Below, one piece after another: positions 36,079 to 44,924 of a stretch of 64,000 nucleotides of DNA. The stretch comes from CAZTBB01 sp964611755 (GTDB taxonomy: Bacteria > Pseudomonadota > Alphaproteobacteria > Micavibrionales > Micavibrionaceae). The position numbers and the translations under genes are program-made. Positions within the stretch are counted from its first letter, which is position 1, and each line of letters begins with the position of its first letter. The notes beneath the pieces were generated by a model, which was given only the letters and a program-made list of their open reading frames with translations, was not told the origin of the DNA and ran no database searches. The stretch spans positions 23,788 to 87,787 of the forward strand of contig CAZTBB010000004.1 in the NCBI GenBank assembly GCA_964611755.1, in the 5' to 3' direction.

Positions 36079-36106
36079 TATTCGAACATCCCCACGGGAT
36101 CGTTAC
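36079..36106 (-). promoter_or_regulatory. Candidate ECF-sigma promoter of the bufferin operon
   Basis: Read on the minus strand: GTAACG (36106-36101), 16 bases, then CGAATA (36084-36079). This closely fits the GTAACC-N16-CGAA promoter I recall for the ECF sigma factor SigF that drives DUF2282 operons under metal stress in Caulobacter. The -10 end lies about 45 bases before the bufA start codon. No ECF sigma or anti-sigma gene is in the window. Confidence 0.6.
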
Positions 36107-36168
36107 ATACAGACTTAAAAAAAGGGAGTCTCTTTTTAAGAGGAGCAATAGAAGGGCATTTGAAGCGT

Positions 36169-37098
36169 ATGAAACATATTCAATCAATCGATGATATCAA
36201 GCCATCTGATAAAGGTTCGGTTGTTGTTATCGGCAATTTTGATGGTGTTCATAAAGGGCATGTGGCTTTGTTGCAAGAGGGGCGCAGGATTGCAGATGGT
36301 TTGGGCGTTAATCTATCTGTTCTGACATTTGAACCACATCCGAGATGCCTGTTCCGGCCAGATGACCCCCCCTCGCGTATTACCAATGCCGATATGAAGG
36401 CTTGGCGTCTGGAAGAGAGCGGTGTTGATAGCCTCTTTAGCCTGACCTTTGATTGGGATTTTGCAAGCCAAAGTGCGGAGGATTTTATTGCTCTTATACT
36501 TCAAGAGGCGCTTGGCGCACGGCATGTCATTGTCGGATATGATTTCAAGTTTGGACAGCTCCGTAAAGGTGTGCCGGAGGATATTAGGGCCTCGGGTATA
36601 GAGACAACAATCATAGAGCAGGTGAGCGACAAAAGCGCGCAAAAATATTCATCGAGTGCTGTTCGCTCGTTGCTTCGTAAGGGGGATATTGATGGAGCAA
36701 ATGATATTCTCGGCTGGGAATGGGAAATACGTGGTGTCATTCAGAAGGGGGATCAGCGCGGGCGAGAGATTGGATACCCAACGGCCAATATGGCTATGGG
36801 GGATATGGTGCATCCGGCCTATGGCGTTTATGCAACGCTTATCCAAATTGAAGGCGATAACCAATGGTACAGGGCGGCCACCAATATCGGAATACGCCCA
36901 ATGTTCGAAGTGCAAGAAGCACAGGTGGAAACCTATATTTTTGATTTTGATCAGGATATTTACGACAAACAGGTGCGGGTGCGCCCTGTAGAACGCCTGC
37001 GCGGTGAGGCCAAGTTTGATTCCATAGAAAAGCTGATTGATCAAATGGCAAAGGATTGCCAGCTGGCGCAGGAAATTTTAAAGCAAAAGGGTTACTAG
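36169..37098 (+). CDS. ribF: Bifunctional riboflavin kinase / FAD synthetase
   Basis: Phosphorylates riboflavin to FMN and adenylates it to FAD. The N-terminal nucleotidyltransferase domain has VVVIGNFDGVHKGH and the S/TXXR-like SSSAVRSLL region; the C-terminal kinase domain has RGREIGYPTANM. The length of about 309 residues is normal. A TTG at 36160 is in frame, but GAAGGG lies only three bases before it, so I prefer the ATG at 36169. FAD made here is the cofactor attached to SdhA. It is divergent from the bufferin operon and seven bases before an AEC permease. Confidence 0.94.
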   Translation: MKHIQSIDDIKPSDKGSVVVIGNFDGVHKGHVALLQEGRRIADGLGVNLSVLTFEPHPRCLFRPDDPPSRITNADMKAWRLEESGVDSLFSLTFDWDFASQSAEDFIALILQEALGARHVIVGYDFKFGQLRKGVPEDIRASGIETTIIEQVSDKSAQKYSSSAVRSLLRKGDIDGANDILGWEWEIRGVIQKGDQRGREIGYPTANMAMGDMVHPAYGVYATLIQIEGDNQWYRAATNIGIRPMFEVQEAQVETYIFDFDQDIYDKQVRVRPVERLRGEAKFDSIEKLIDQMAKDCQLAQEILKQKGY

Positions 37099-37105
37099 GG
37101 CGGTT

Positions 37106-38023
37106 ATGGATGTTTTTCTGACACTGGTTTTAAACTTACTTCCGCTTTATGTCCTTATTGCATTGGGCTACATTGCAGGCCGCTATCTGGATGTTGATCG
37201 CATTTCCTTGGCAAACTTGGCGTTGTATTTTTGCGTTCCGGTTGTGATGTTTGGTTACATCCTCAAGCTCGATTTTAATCCCGCATATTCGCTGCTGCCT
37301 GTTCTGATGTATGGTGTGTCCGCAATCATAGCCTTTACCATGCTCTATATTGGGCGCCGTGTTTATGGTGATAGCCGCGCGAATGTCTTAACAATGCTAA
37401 GTTCTCAGGCGAATGCTGGTTATTTGGGCTTGCCTGTCATGTTGCTCGTTTTTGAGGCCGAATGGGTTGCGGTGTATATGTTGCTTTTGCTGGGCGGTGT
37501 AATATTTGAAGCAACCATCGGGTATTACATTGCCGCCAGAGGGGCGTTCGATCCTAAAAAGAGTTTTATCAAGCTATTGTCTTTTCCGGCTGTTTATACC
37601 TTGCCATTGGCTTTTGTTGTGCGTGAATTTGATGCGAAACTGCCGGACACGTTTTGGACATATTGGGAGCATTTCAAGGGTGCCTACGTTATTTTGGGTA
37701 TGATGATTATCGGAGCGGCTTTGTCAAAGCTGGAGAGATTTGTGTTCAGCTGGCGTTTTAACGGTCTTGTCTTTTTGGGCAAGTTTATGATGTGGCCTTT
37801 ATTGATGGGCGGCTTCATTATTGCTGATATGTTCTATTTTCAGCTCTTCGGTCATGAAATTTATAAAATGCTGATGCTTTTATCTGTGATGCCATCCGCC
37901 GCGAATGTGGCTGCTTTTGCAGCCCAGTTTAATACCAACCCTGAAAAAGCCGCGACAACGATATTGGTAAGCACTGTTTTGGTTTTATTGCTGATCCCAC
38001 TTATGGTTTGGGCCTTTGGTTGA
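37106..38023 (+). CDS. AEC-family permease
   Basis: A 305-residue inner-membrane protein with about ten helices and the auxin-efflux-carrier (AEC) pattern, including SQANAGYLGLPVMLL in helix 4 and MPSAANVAAFAAQF near the end. Bacterial members are thought to carry malonate, malate or related acids; the substrate here is unknown. It starts seven bases after ribF and is probably cotranscribed, though ribF and ileS are often adjacent in this group. Confidence 0.88.
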   Translation: MDVFLTLVLNLLPLYVLIALGYIAGRYLDVDRISLANLALYFCVPVVMFGYILKLDFNPAYSLLPVLMYGVSAIIAFTMLYIGRRVYGDSRANVLTMLSSQANAGYLGLPVMLLVFEAEWVAVYMLLLLGGVIFEATIGYYIAARGAFDPKKSFIKLLSFPAVYTLPLAFVVREFDAKLPDTFWTYWEHFKGAYVILGMMIIGAALSKLERFVFSWRFNGLVFLGKFMMWPLLMGGFIIADMFYFQLFGHEIYKMLMLLSVMPSAANVAAFAAQFNTNPEKAATTILVSTVLVLLLIPLMVWAFG

Positions 38024-38099
38024 TGCTTGCAAAACCATGTAAATATTGTCATAGTCCGCTTATGAGACATCGCTTCGAAGCCATTATTCGAATTATTGT

Positions 38100-38126
38100 G
38101 CCGGCTGTTTAAAAAAACAGACCGGC
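38100..38126 (+). terminator. Hairpin before ileS
   Basis: GCCGGCTGTTT (38100-38110) pairs with AAACAGACCGGC (38115-38126), an 11-base stem with one bulged A and an A-rich loop. It stands in the 171-base gap between the AEC gene and ileS. There is no T tract, so it may be an RNA stabiliser or a Rho-type end rather than a classical terminator. Confidence 0.4.
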
Positions 38127-38209
38127 TAGCCTTGTAGTTTCCCCATAAATGTTTTTAATTACCAAGCGCATAACAGTGTGCGTCTGGATTACGTATGAAG
38201 AGAGAAGAT

Positions 38210-41071
38210 ATGACCGATCAGAATTCTGATAAAGACAATGCAGATTTATACAAGGAGACTGTTTTCTTGCCGAAAACAGAGTTTCCGATGCGCGGCGGGT
38301 TGCCTCAGAAGGAGCCGGAAATTTTGAAGCATTGGGACGAGATGGGGCTCTATGAAAAAATGCGTGAGAATGCCAAGGGGCGAAAGACATATGTTCTGCA
38401 TGACGGGCCGCCATATGCCAACGGTCACATTCATATGGGGCACGCGTTAAATAAAATTTTGAAAGATGTGGTCGTACGCTCCTATGCCATGAAAGGCTAT
38501 GATGCGCCTTATGTTCCCGGTTGGGATTGTCATGGTTTGCCGATCGAATGGAAAATCGAAGAAAAATACCGTGCGGCAGGCAAGGATAAGGATGAGGCGG
38601 ATCCGCTCGAGTTTCGTGAGGAATGCCGCCAGTTTGCTCAGGAATGGGTGGATATACAATCAGAGGAGTTTCAGCGCCTTGGTGTTTCTGGGGATTGGTC
38701 CAATCCTTATCTGACGATGACAAAACGTGCCGAGGGTAAAATCGTGCGCGAAATACATAAATTCGTAGATAACAAGATGCTTTACCGCGGTGTGAAGCCT
38801 GTGATGTGGTCTGTCGTGGAGCAAACAGCTCTGGCTGAGGCCGAGATTGAATATAAAGAGCACAAATCTGTCACGATCTGGGTGCGCTTCCCTGTTGTGG
38901 AGAGTGCAAATGAATTGCTCAAAGGCTCAGATATTGTGATCTGGACCACAACGCCCTGGACCATGCCATCAAACCGCGCCATCGCCTATGGTGATACCAT
39001 TGAATATGGGGTGTATGAAGTCAAAGAGGTTCATGAAGAGAGCAAAGTTGAGGTAGGTGCTAAAATCTCCGTGGCTATGGCCTTGGCCGACGACATAAAA
39101 GCGCAGGCAAAAATTGAAGAGTGGGACTTGCTCGGCACGCTCAAAGGTTCAGATGTCGCCGGCACAGTCTGTGCGCACCCGCTGCGCGGTCAGGGATATG
39201 ATTTTGATGTGCCTCTCTTGGCCGGTGATTTTGTAACCGATGATGCGGGGACAGGATTTGTGCATATCGCCCCGGGGCATGGGGAGGATGACTTTTACCT
39301 CGGTCAAGAACATGGTGTGGAAGTTACCGATAATGTCTCGGATGACGGGAAATACCGCGACCATGTGCCGTTATTTGCTGGGCTGGAGGTGTATACGCAG
39401 GAAGGTAAGCTGGGCGATGGTAATTTTGCCGTTTTAAAAGAGCTCGTCGCAGTGGGGAAGCTTTTATCAAAGGGGTCCTTGAAGCATGAATATCCGCATA
39501 GCTGGCGATCCAAAGCGCCGCTGATTTTCCGTACCACGCCGCAATGGTTCATTGCAATGGATGGTGAAGGGGATCTGCGCGCCAAGTCTGTTCAAGCCAT
39601 TAAAGACACACGCTGGGTTCCGGCAAAAGGCGAGGCACGTATTAATTCCATGATTGAAAACCGCCCTGATTGGTGTATCTCGCGTCAGCGCGCATGGGGC
39701 GTTCCTATCGCACTCTTTGTTCATAAGGACACAAAAGAGGTGTTGGATGATCCGCAGGTTCTTGCCCGCATCGGTGATATCTTTGAACAGGAAGGCAGTG
39801 ATGCTTGGTGGTCGCGCCCGGCTTCTGATTTTTTGGGCAATGAATATAATGCCGATGATTATGAACAGATCTATGACATTGTTGATGTGTGGTTTGAGTC
39901 CGGGTCAACACATGCTTTTGTTGTTGATGATAATGAAACATGGCCTGCTTATAAAGGCGTGGATCGTGCCAATCTCTATCTCGAGGGCTCGGACCAACAT
40001 CGCGGTTGGTTTCATTCCTCTTTGCTGGAGTCCTGTGCAACCAAAGGCAAGGCTCCGTATGATACTGTTTTGACGCATGGATTTGTTTTGGATGGCAATG
40101 GTTACAAAATGTCTAAATCATTGGGGAATGTCGTCGATCCTTTGAAGATGATGGATCAATATGGCGCAGATATTCTGCGTCTTTGGGCGATGACATCGGA
40201 TTATGAAGNNNNNNNNNNTATTCGTATCGGCCAAGACACACTTAAAAACACGGGCGACCTCTACCGCCGCATAAGAAATACGCTACGTTTCTTACTTGGG
40301 GCGTTGGAGGGCTTTTCAAAGGATGAGTCTATTGATTTAGAAGCAGAATATAATGACCTTCCCGAACTTGAGAAGCTTGCCTTGCATCAGCTTTATGAGA
40401 TGGATCAAAATATCCATCGCTATATTGAAAATTATGATTTCATGAAAATGAGCAAGGATCTGCATGATTACTGCAATGAAAGTTTGTCTTCTTTCTATTT
40501 TGATATTCGTAAAGACCGCCTTTATTGTGATCGGCCAGATCTTTTTGAGCGTCGTGCTGCGCGCTCTGTTATGGCAGAAATCTTTAAGTGTCTGACATCA
40601 TGGCTTGCACCTATTCTGTGCTTTACGGCAGAAGAGGCATGGAGCCACCGTCCGGCTGGCGTCTTTGAAGATGTTGATAGTGTCCATCTGCGCACCTATC
40701 CCCAAATACCGGATGTGTGGAATAACGATCCATTGTCCCAGAAATGGGCACGCATTCTTGCTGTTCGTAAATCTGTTCTAGAGGCCATCGAGCCATTGCG
40801 GGCGGCCAAGGAGCTCGGGTCATCCCTGGAGGCTGAGCCTCATATTCAGATTGACCCTGCTTTGGTTGACGAATTCGGTGATATCGATTTCGCAGAAGTG
40901 TGCATCACATCAAGCGCGAAAGTCTTTGCCGGTGAGAAACAGATTTCAATCGCAAAGGCATCAGGAGAAAAATGCCAGCGTTGCTGGAAGGTTTTGGATG
41001 AAGTCTCTGTTAACGGTGATTTATGTAACCGCTGTGTCGATGCTTTCGCTGAGCTTAAAGACGCGGCCTAA
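38210..41071 (+). CDS. ileS: Isoleucyl-tRNA synthetase (contains an assembly gap)
   Basis: Class I synthetase charging tRNA-Ile, with an editing domain. The HIGH motif appears as PPYANGHIHMGHAL, the KMSKS loop as KMSKSLGNVVDP (near residue 633), and the C-terminal zinc finger as CQRCWKV and CNRCVD. Total length is about 953 residues including unknown ones. Ten Ns at 40209-40218 interrupt the conserved DYxxDxRIG stretch but keep the frame. An ATG at 38195 is an alternative start. In alphaproteobacteria it usually precedes lspA; here ppx follows on the opposite strand, with stops overlapping by four bases. Confidence 0.95.
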   Translation: MTDQNSDKDNADLYKETVFLPKTEFPMRGGLPQKEPEILKHWDEMGLYEKMRENAKGRKTYVLHDGPPYANGHIHMGHALNKILKDVVVRSYAMKGYDAPYVPGWDCHGLPIEWKIEEKYRAAGKDKDEADPLEFREECRQFAQEWVDIQSEEFQRLGVSGDWSNPYLTMTKRAEGKIVREIHKFVDNKMLYRGVKPVMWSVVEQTALAEAEIEYKEHKSVTIWVRFPVVESANELLKGSDIVIWTTTPWTMPSNRAIAYGDTIEYGVYEVKEVHEESKVEVGAKISVAMALADDIKAQAKIEEWDLLGTLKGSDVAGTVCAHPLRGQGYDFDVPLLAGDFVTDDAGTGFVHIAPGHGEDDFYLGQEHGVEVTDNVSDDGKYRDHVPLFAGLEVYTQEGKLGDGNFAVLKELVAVGKLLSKGSLKHEYPHSWRSKAPLIFRTTPQWFIAMDGEGDLRAKSVQAIKDTRWVPAKGEARINSMIENRPDWCISRQRAWGVPIALFVHKDTKEVLDDPQVLARIGDIFEQEGSDAWWSRPASDFLGNEYNADDYEQIYDIVDVWFESGSTHAFVVDDNETWPAYKGVDRANLYLEGSDQHRGWFHSSLLESCATKGKAPYDTVLTHGFVLDGNGYKMSKSLGNVVDPLKMMDQYGADILRLWAMTSDYEXXXXIRIGQDTLKNTGDLYRRIRNTLRFLLGALEGFSKDESIDLEAEYNDLPELEKLALHQLYEMDQNIHRYIENYDFMKMSKDLHDYCNESLSSFYFDIRKDRLYCDRPDLFERRAARSVMAEIFKCLTSWLAPILCFTAEEAWSHRPAGVFEDVDSVHLRTYPQIPDVWNNDPLSQKWARILAVRKSVLEAIEPLRAAKELGSSLEAEPHIQIDPALVDEFGDIDFAEVCITSSAKVFAGEKQISIAKASGEKCQRCWKVLDEVSVNGDLCNRCVDAFAELKDAA
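40209..40218. other. Assembly gap (10 N) in ileS
   Basis: Ten unresolved bases. The flanking protein reads DYE before and IRIG after; the family usually has two residues between these, which would need four bases rather than ten. The run is therefore probably a placeholder of nominal length. Both flanks belong to the same gene in the same frame, so the join itself is credible. Confidence 0.95.
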
Positions 41072-41958
41072 AGGGTGTCCAACATATCAGCAAGAAGACC
41101 ATCACGCAGGCTGGACTGCGCAATTGTGACAGATTGAATGGAAAAATAATCAACCAGTTCCGCGAGAACCAATGATGAATATGGCAGAAGTTCCGCGCGC
41201 CTGCTCTCCATGTGATAATTGCTGATGATTTTTTGAGGCGGGGATTTGGAGAGTTGTCTGCAAAAATCATAAAGGGCTGCGGAATCGATGGTGACACCGG
41301 CCGCAGTTGTTTGAATGGCATTATGGTCTTGCAAGAAACACTGACCGATGGCGCGCCATGTCCCACCAACAGTGTATAGGTTATCATGTTCCAGAGCTTT
41401 TTTATCTAAGTCGTTAAGGTGGCCTTGAATAAAGCCTTTGGGGTCTGGGTGTTTCATCACGCGTAAAACGCCCGTTGGTATGGAATGTGGGTGTGTCACT
41501 TTTTGGTTTGAGAGCAAGGCCAGCTCGAGAGAGCCCCCTCCAAGATCCCCGACCAAGCCTTGTGCATCCGAGCAGAATGTCAGAACGCCCTGTGCGGAAT
41601 ATGTTGCTTCTTCTTCTCCGCTAATAATATCAATATCGATATCAAGCTCATCTTTGACACGTTTAATAAAATCATTGGAATCTTTTGCATCACGCAATGC
41701 CGCCGTACCAATCACGCGGAGTGTTTCTATCTCTGTGGCTTGGATGAGGGTGCTAAAGCCTCTGAGTGTACTGAGCCCTTTTTCTATTCCCACAGGGCAG
41801 AGATATCCGGTTTCTTCTAAATCTTCACCAAGGCCACACTGGATTTTTTCATTAAAGAAAGGTCTCTCTCCACGATAGGGCCATTCATACATGACCAAGC
41901 GAATAGAATTGGAGCCAATATCGATGATGCCAATAGGTTTTTTGTTGTCAGAATGCAT
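41068..41958 (-). CDS. ppx: Exopolyphosphatase / Ppx-GppA family phosphatase
   Basis: An actin-fold phosphatase that removes terminal phosphate from polyphosphate or converts pppGpp. It has 296 residues, the short form: IIDIGSNSIRLVMYE near the N-terminus, the catalytic SGEEEATYSAQG, and the second phosphate loop VGDLGGGSLELA. The HD-like C-terminal domain of longer members is missing. It lies about 40 bases after ppk1 in the same direction, so polyphosphate synthesis and breakdown are encoded together. Confidence 0.9.
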   Translation of the reverse strand: MHSDNKKPIGIIDIGSNSIRLVMYEWPYRGERPFFNEKIQCGLGEDLEETGYLCPVGIEKGLSTLRGFSTLIQATEIETLRVIGTAALRDAKDSNDFIKRVKDELDIDIDIISGEEEATYSAQGVLTFCSDAQGLVGDLGGGSLELALLSNQKVTHPHSIPTGVLRVMKHPDPKGFIQGHLNDLDKKALEHDNLYTVGGTWRAIGQCFLQDHNAIQTTAAGVTIDSAALYDFCRQLSKSPPQKIISNYHMESRRAELLPYSSLVLAELVDYFSIQSVTIAQSSLRDGLLADMLDTL

Positions 41959-41997
41959 GCTCCATCATCTGGATTAAGCCAGTACTAGGCAACAAGT

Positions 41998-44190
41998 TTA
42001 TGATTTTTGGCTAGAGTTTTTTTTGGATTTCTTCTTGGGCTTTTGTGTTTTTTTCAAGCTGAGGCGGGGCGGCATAGGCGCATCTTCAACGGCTTTGCCC
42101 CTTCCGGATAAAGAGGGGTTTTTCATGAAATAGTCATGCGCACAGAACATATCCTCGTCGATTTTTTGGCGAATATATGTGCCATCCGGCTGCATTTGCC
42201 AGCTTTGCTTCTGGTCTTTGAGGTTTGCCAGCATAATCTGGTCGAGCACCTGTCTGTGAACGGTTGAGTTTTCTATGGGCACAAAAGCCTCGATGCGGCG
42301 GCTTATGTTACGGTCCATTAGGTCGGCAGATGATATAAATACTCGGGCCTTGCGAGAGGGCATATCTTCGCCATTGGCAAAGCAGTATATGCGCGCATGT
42401 TCAAGGAATCGCCCCACAAGACTCTTGACGCGAATATTTTCTGAAAGCCCGCTTATCCCCGGGCGCAGCGTACATATTCCGCGCACAACCAAATCGATTT
42501 GCACACCGGCCTGAGAGGCCTCATAAAGTTTATCAATAATATTCGGGTCAAGAATGGCATTGCATTTTGCCCATATGGAGGCTGGTTTTCCTTCCTTGGC
42601 GTTACAAATTTCTATGTCTATAAGATCACAGAATTTTTCCCTCATATTAATAGGCGCACTGGCTAGTTTTTCCAGGGACTGAGGTTTTGCGTAGCCCGTC
42701 ATATAGTTAAAAAGAGCAACGGTATCTTTGCAAAGCGCCTTATTGCTGGTGAAATAGGATAGGTCTGTATAAATTTTTGCCGTATCAGGGTGGTAATTTC
42801 CTGTCCCAAAATGCGCATAGCTTTTTAGGCGGCCAGATTCGCGCCTCACAACAAGCGAGACCTTGGCATGTGTCTTGAGATTAATAAATCCATAAACAAC
42901 CTGCACGCCGGCGCGCTCCATATCTTGTGCCCATTTTATATTCGCCTCTTCATCGAAGCGCGCTTTTAATTCTACGAGTGCTGTGACAGATTTGCCTGCT
43001 TCGGCCGCCTTGATAAGCGCTTTCACGATCGGAGAGTCGTGGCTGGTTCTATACAGCGTTTGCTTGATAGAGACCACATTGGGGTCTTCAGCGGCCTGTC
43101 TGATAAACTGGACAACGACATCAAAGCTTTCATAGGGGTGGTGAACAATAATGTCTTTTTGTGATATAGCGGCAAAACAATCGCCGTTAAAATCGCGTAT
43201 TCGTTCCGGAAAGCGCGCATCAAAGGGCTCAAAAAGCATATCCTTGTTATCATCATTAATTAGCTCATTCACGCTAACGAGGCCAACCAAGCCATTTACG
43301 GGGTAAACTTGTTGCGGCATGATATCGAGCTGGTCAATCAAAAACTCCTTGAGCTCTTCATCAATATTATGATGCACACTCAAATGAATAACCCGGCCTC
43401 TACGGCGTCTTTTTAATGCAGTCTCAAAGGTTAAAACAAGGTCCTCTGCTTCTTCTTCGATCTCCATCTCGCTATCACGTATGACCCGGAAGGTTGCGTA
43501 GCTCTCGACATGCATGGGTGCAGGAAATAATTTCTCTATGTGCATCATGATTACTTTTTCAATCAGCATATAGCTTGGTTTTGTCCCGGGCAGCCTTATA
43601 AAGCGCTCCAACATGGACGGGATTTGGATCAGGGCGTAAACATCTTGATCGCTTCGTGTGTCACGTAAATGCAAAGCAATGGATAAGCCTTTATTGGGAA
43701 TAAAGGGGAAGGGGTGTGCCGGATCAACCGCGATCGGGGTCAAGACTGGCATGATATCATTTTCAAATTTCGCGGATAGCCATTTTGCTTGGCGTTTTTT
43801 GATCTCTTCTCTCGAAAAAATCCTGATGTCGTGCTCTTCCATTTCTGTGCGCAGGTTTCGCCATGTCAGTTGAATACTTTCTATCATACCGGCACAGGCT
43901 GATTTGATTTGTTTGAGTTGCTGGTGCGGAGTGAGGCCGTCTTGGCTGCGTTCTGTAATGCCTGCTCTGACCTGACCCTTGAGCCCGGCTACGCGTACCA
44001 TATAAAATTCTTCTAGGTTGCTGGCGGAAATCGATAAAAAGCGTAAGCGCTCAAAGAGGGGGTGTGCCTGATTATTGGCTTCTTCTATAACGCGTTTGTT
44101 AAATTCAACCCATGAAAGCTCACGGTTGAGAAAGCGCTCTGGGCCGCTCCATGAGGCTGCAACAGTGTTATTATTCTGAATTGTGTCCAT
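41998..44190 (-). CDS. ppk1: Polyphosphate kinase 1
   Basis: Polymerises the terminal phosphate of ATP into polyphosphate at the membrane. About 730 residues in the PPK order: N domain (RFLNRELSWVEFNKRV), head domain (SNLEEFYMVRVAGL), then two catalytic domains with KTLYRTSHDSPI and the phospho-His in AHFGTGNYHP, and a second His in LVGRFLEHARIYCF. The C-terminus ends in a Lys/Ser-rich tail. The frame starts at 44205, but the ATG at 44190 seems better; no ribosome site decides. It is upstream of ppx. Confidence 0.95.
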   Translation of the reverse strand: MDTIQNNNTVAASWSGPERFLNRELSWVEFNKRVIEEANNQAHPLFERLRFLSISASNLEEFYMVRVAGLKGQVRAGITERSQDGLTPHQQLKQIKSACAGMIESIQLTWRNLRTEMEEHDIRIFSREEIKKRQAKWLSAKFENDIMPVLTPIAVDPAHPFPFIPNKGLSIALHLRDTRSDQDVYALIQIPSMLERFIRLPGTKPSYMLIEKVIMMHIEKLFPAPMHVESYATFRVIRDSEMEIEEEAEDLVLTFETALKRRRRGRVIHLSVHHNIDEELKEFLIDQLDIMPQQVYPVNGLVGLVSVNELINDDNKDMLFEPFDARFPERIRDFNGDCFAAISQKDIIVHHPYESFDVVVQFIRQAAEDPNVVSIKQTLYRTSHDSPIVKALIKAAEAGKSVTALVELKARFDEEANIKWAQDMERAGVQVVYGFINLKTHAKVSLVVRRESGRLKSYAHFGTGNYHPDTAKIYTDLSYFTSNKALCKDTVALFNYMTGYAKPQSLEKLASAPINMREKFCDLIDIEICNAKEGKPASIWAKCNAILDPNIIDKLYEASQAGVQIDLVVRGICTLRPGISGLSENIRVKSLVGRFLEHARIYCFANGEDMPSRKARVFISSADLMDRNISRRIEAFVPIENSTVHRQVLDQIMLANLKDQKQSWQMQPDGTYIRQKIDEDMFCAHDYFMKNPSLSGRGKAVEDAPMPPRLSLKKTQKPKKKSKKNSSQKS

Positions 44191-44229
44191 ACATTCATTA
44201 TACACTATTTTGCTAATGATTGCATGTAC

Positions 44230-44868
44230 TTAAAGTCTTTTGGGTTGTTTTAGGATTACACGTAAATGGTGAACGCCGTTTTCTTCTTTATATTTCTCGT
44301 AATATTGCTGGTGATAGTCTTCCGCCAGCCAGAATGTGGAGGTTGGCTCTAATGTTGTTACAATTTTATCATCATAGATCCGGTTCATATCAACATAATT
44401 GATGACATCTTTGGCGATGCTTTTTTCGCGTTCATCGCCAAAGAATATTGCAGAGCGATATTGCGTGCCGACATCAACGCCCTGACGGTTTAGTTGCGTC
44501 GGGTCATGTGCTTTTTTCAAGAAAAATTCTAAAAGTTGCTTATATGAAATTTTTTGAGGATCATAAGTGACCTCAACGACTTCTGCATGTCCTGTTGTGC
44601 CGGTTGTAATATCTTTATAGGTCGGGTTTGGCAATGTGCCGCCCATATAACCAACCCGTGTGTACAGAACGCCGTTCAGGGCGCGATACTCGCTCTCGAC
44701 GCACCAAAAGCATCCGCCAGCGAGATATGCTACGGGGTATTCGGCGGGTTTGTTGGTTTGTAGGTCATTGCCTTGGGGGAGGAAGTTTTCTTGAGCGGCT
44801 TTGCCGCTGATGCCAATAATAAAAATGGCACTAAATAAAACCAAAAACCCAATGATAGCTTTATTCAT
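44230..44868 (-). CDS. msrA: Exported peptide-methionine (S)-S-oxide reductase
   Basis: Repairs oxidised methionine. The catalytic Cys is in AGGCFWCVESEY; YMGGTLPNPTY and GHAEVVEVTYDP complete the MsrA signature. Residues 1-25 form a hydrophobic signal sequence, so this MsrA should act in the periplasm, or be anchored to the membrane, rather than in the cytosol. Total length is 212 residues. It is divergent from the amidase gene. Confidence 0.93.
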   Translation of the reverse strand: MNKAIIGFLVLFSAIFIIGISGKAAQENFLPQGNDLQTNKPAEYPVAYLAGGCFWCVESEYRALNGVLYTRVGYMGGTLPNPTYKDITTGTTGHAEVVEVTYDPQKISYKQLLEFFLKKAHDPTQLNRQGVDVGTQYRSAIFFGDEREKSIAKDVINYVDMNRIYDDKIVTTLEPTSTFWLAEDYHQQYYEKYKEENGVHHLRVILKQPKRL

Positions 44869-44924
44869 TGCACGCTTCCTTTATAATTAACTTATTGCTT
44901 TTACATTCGAAGGGAAGGGCCTTT

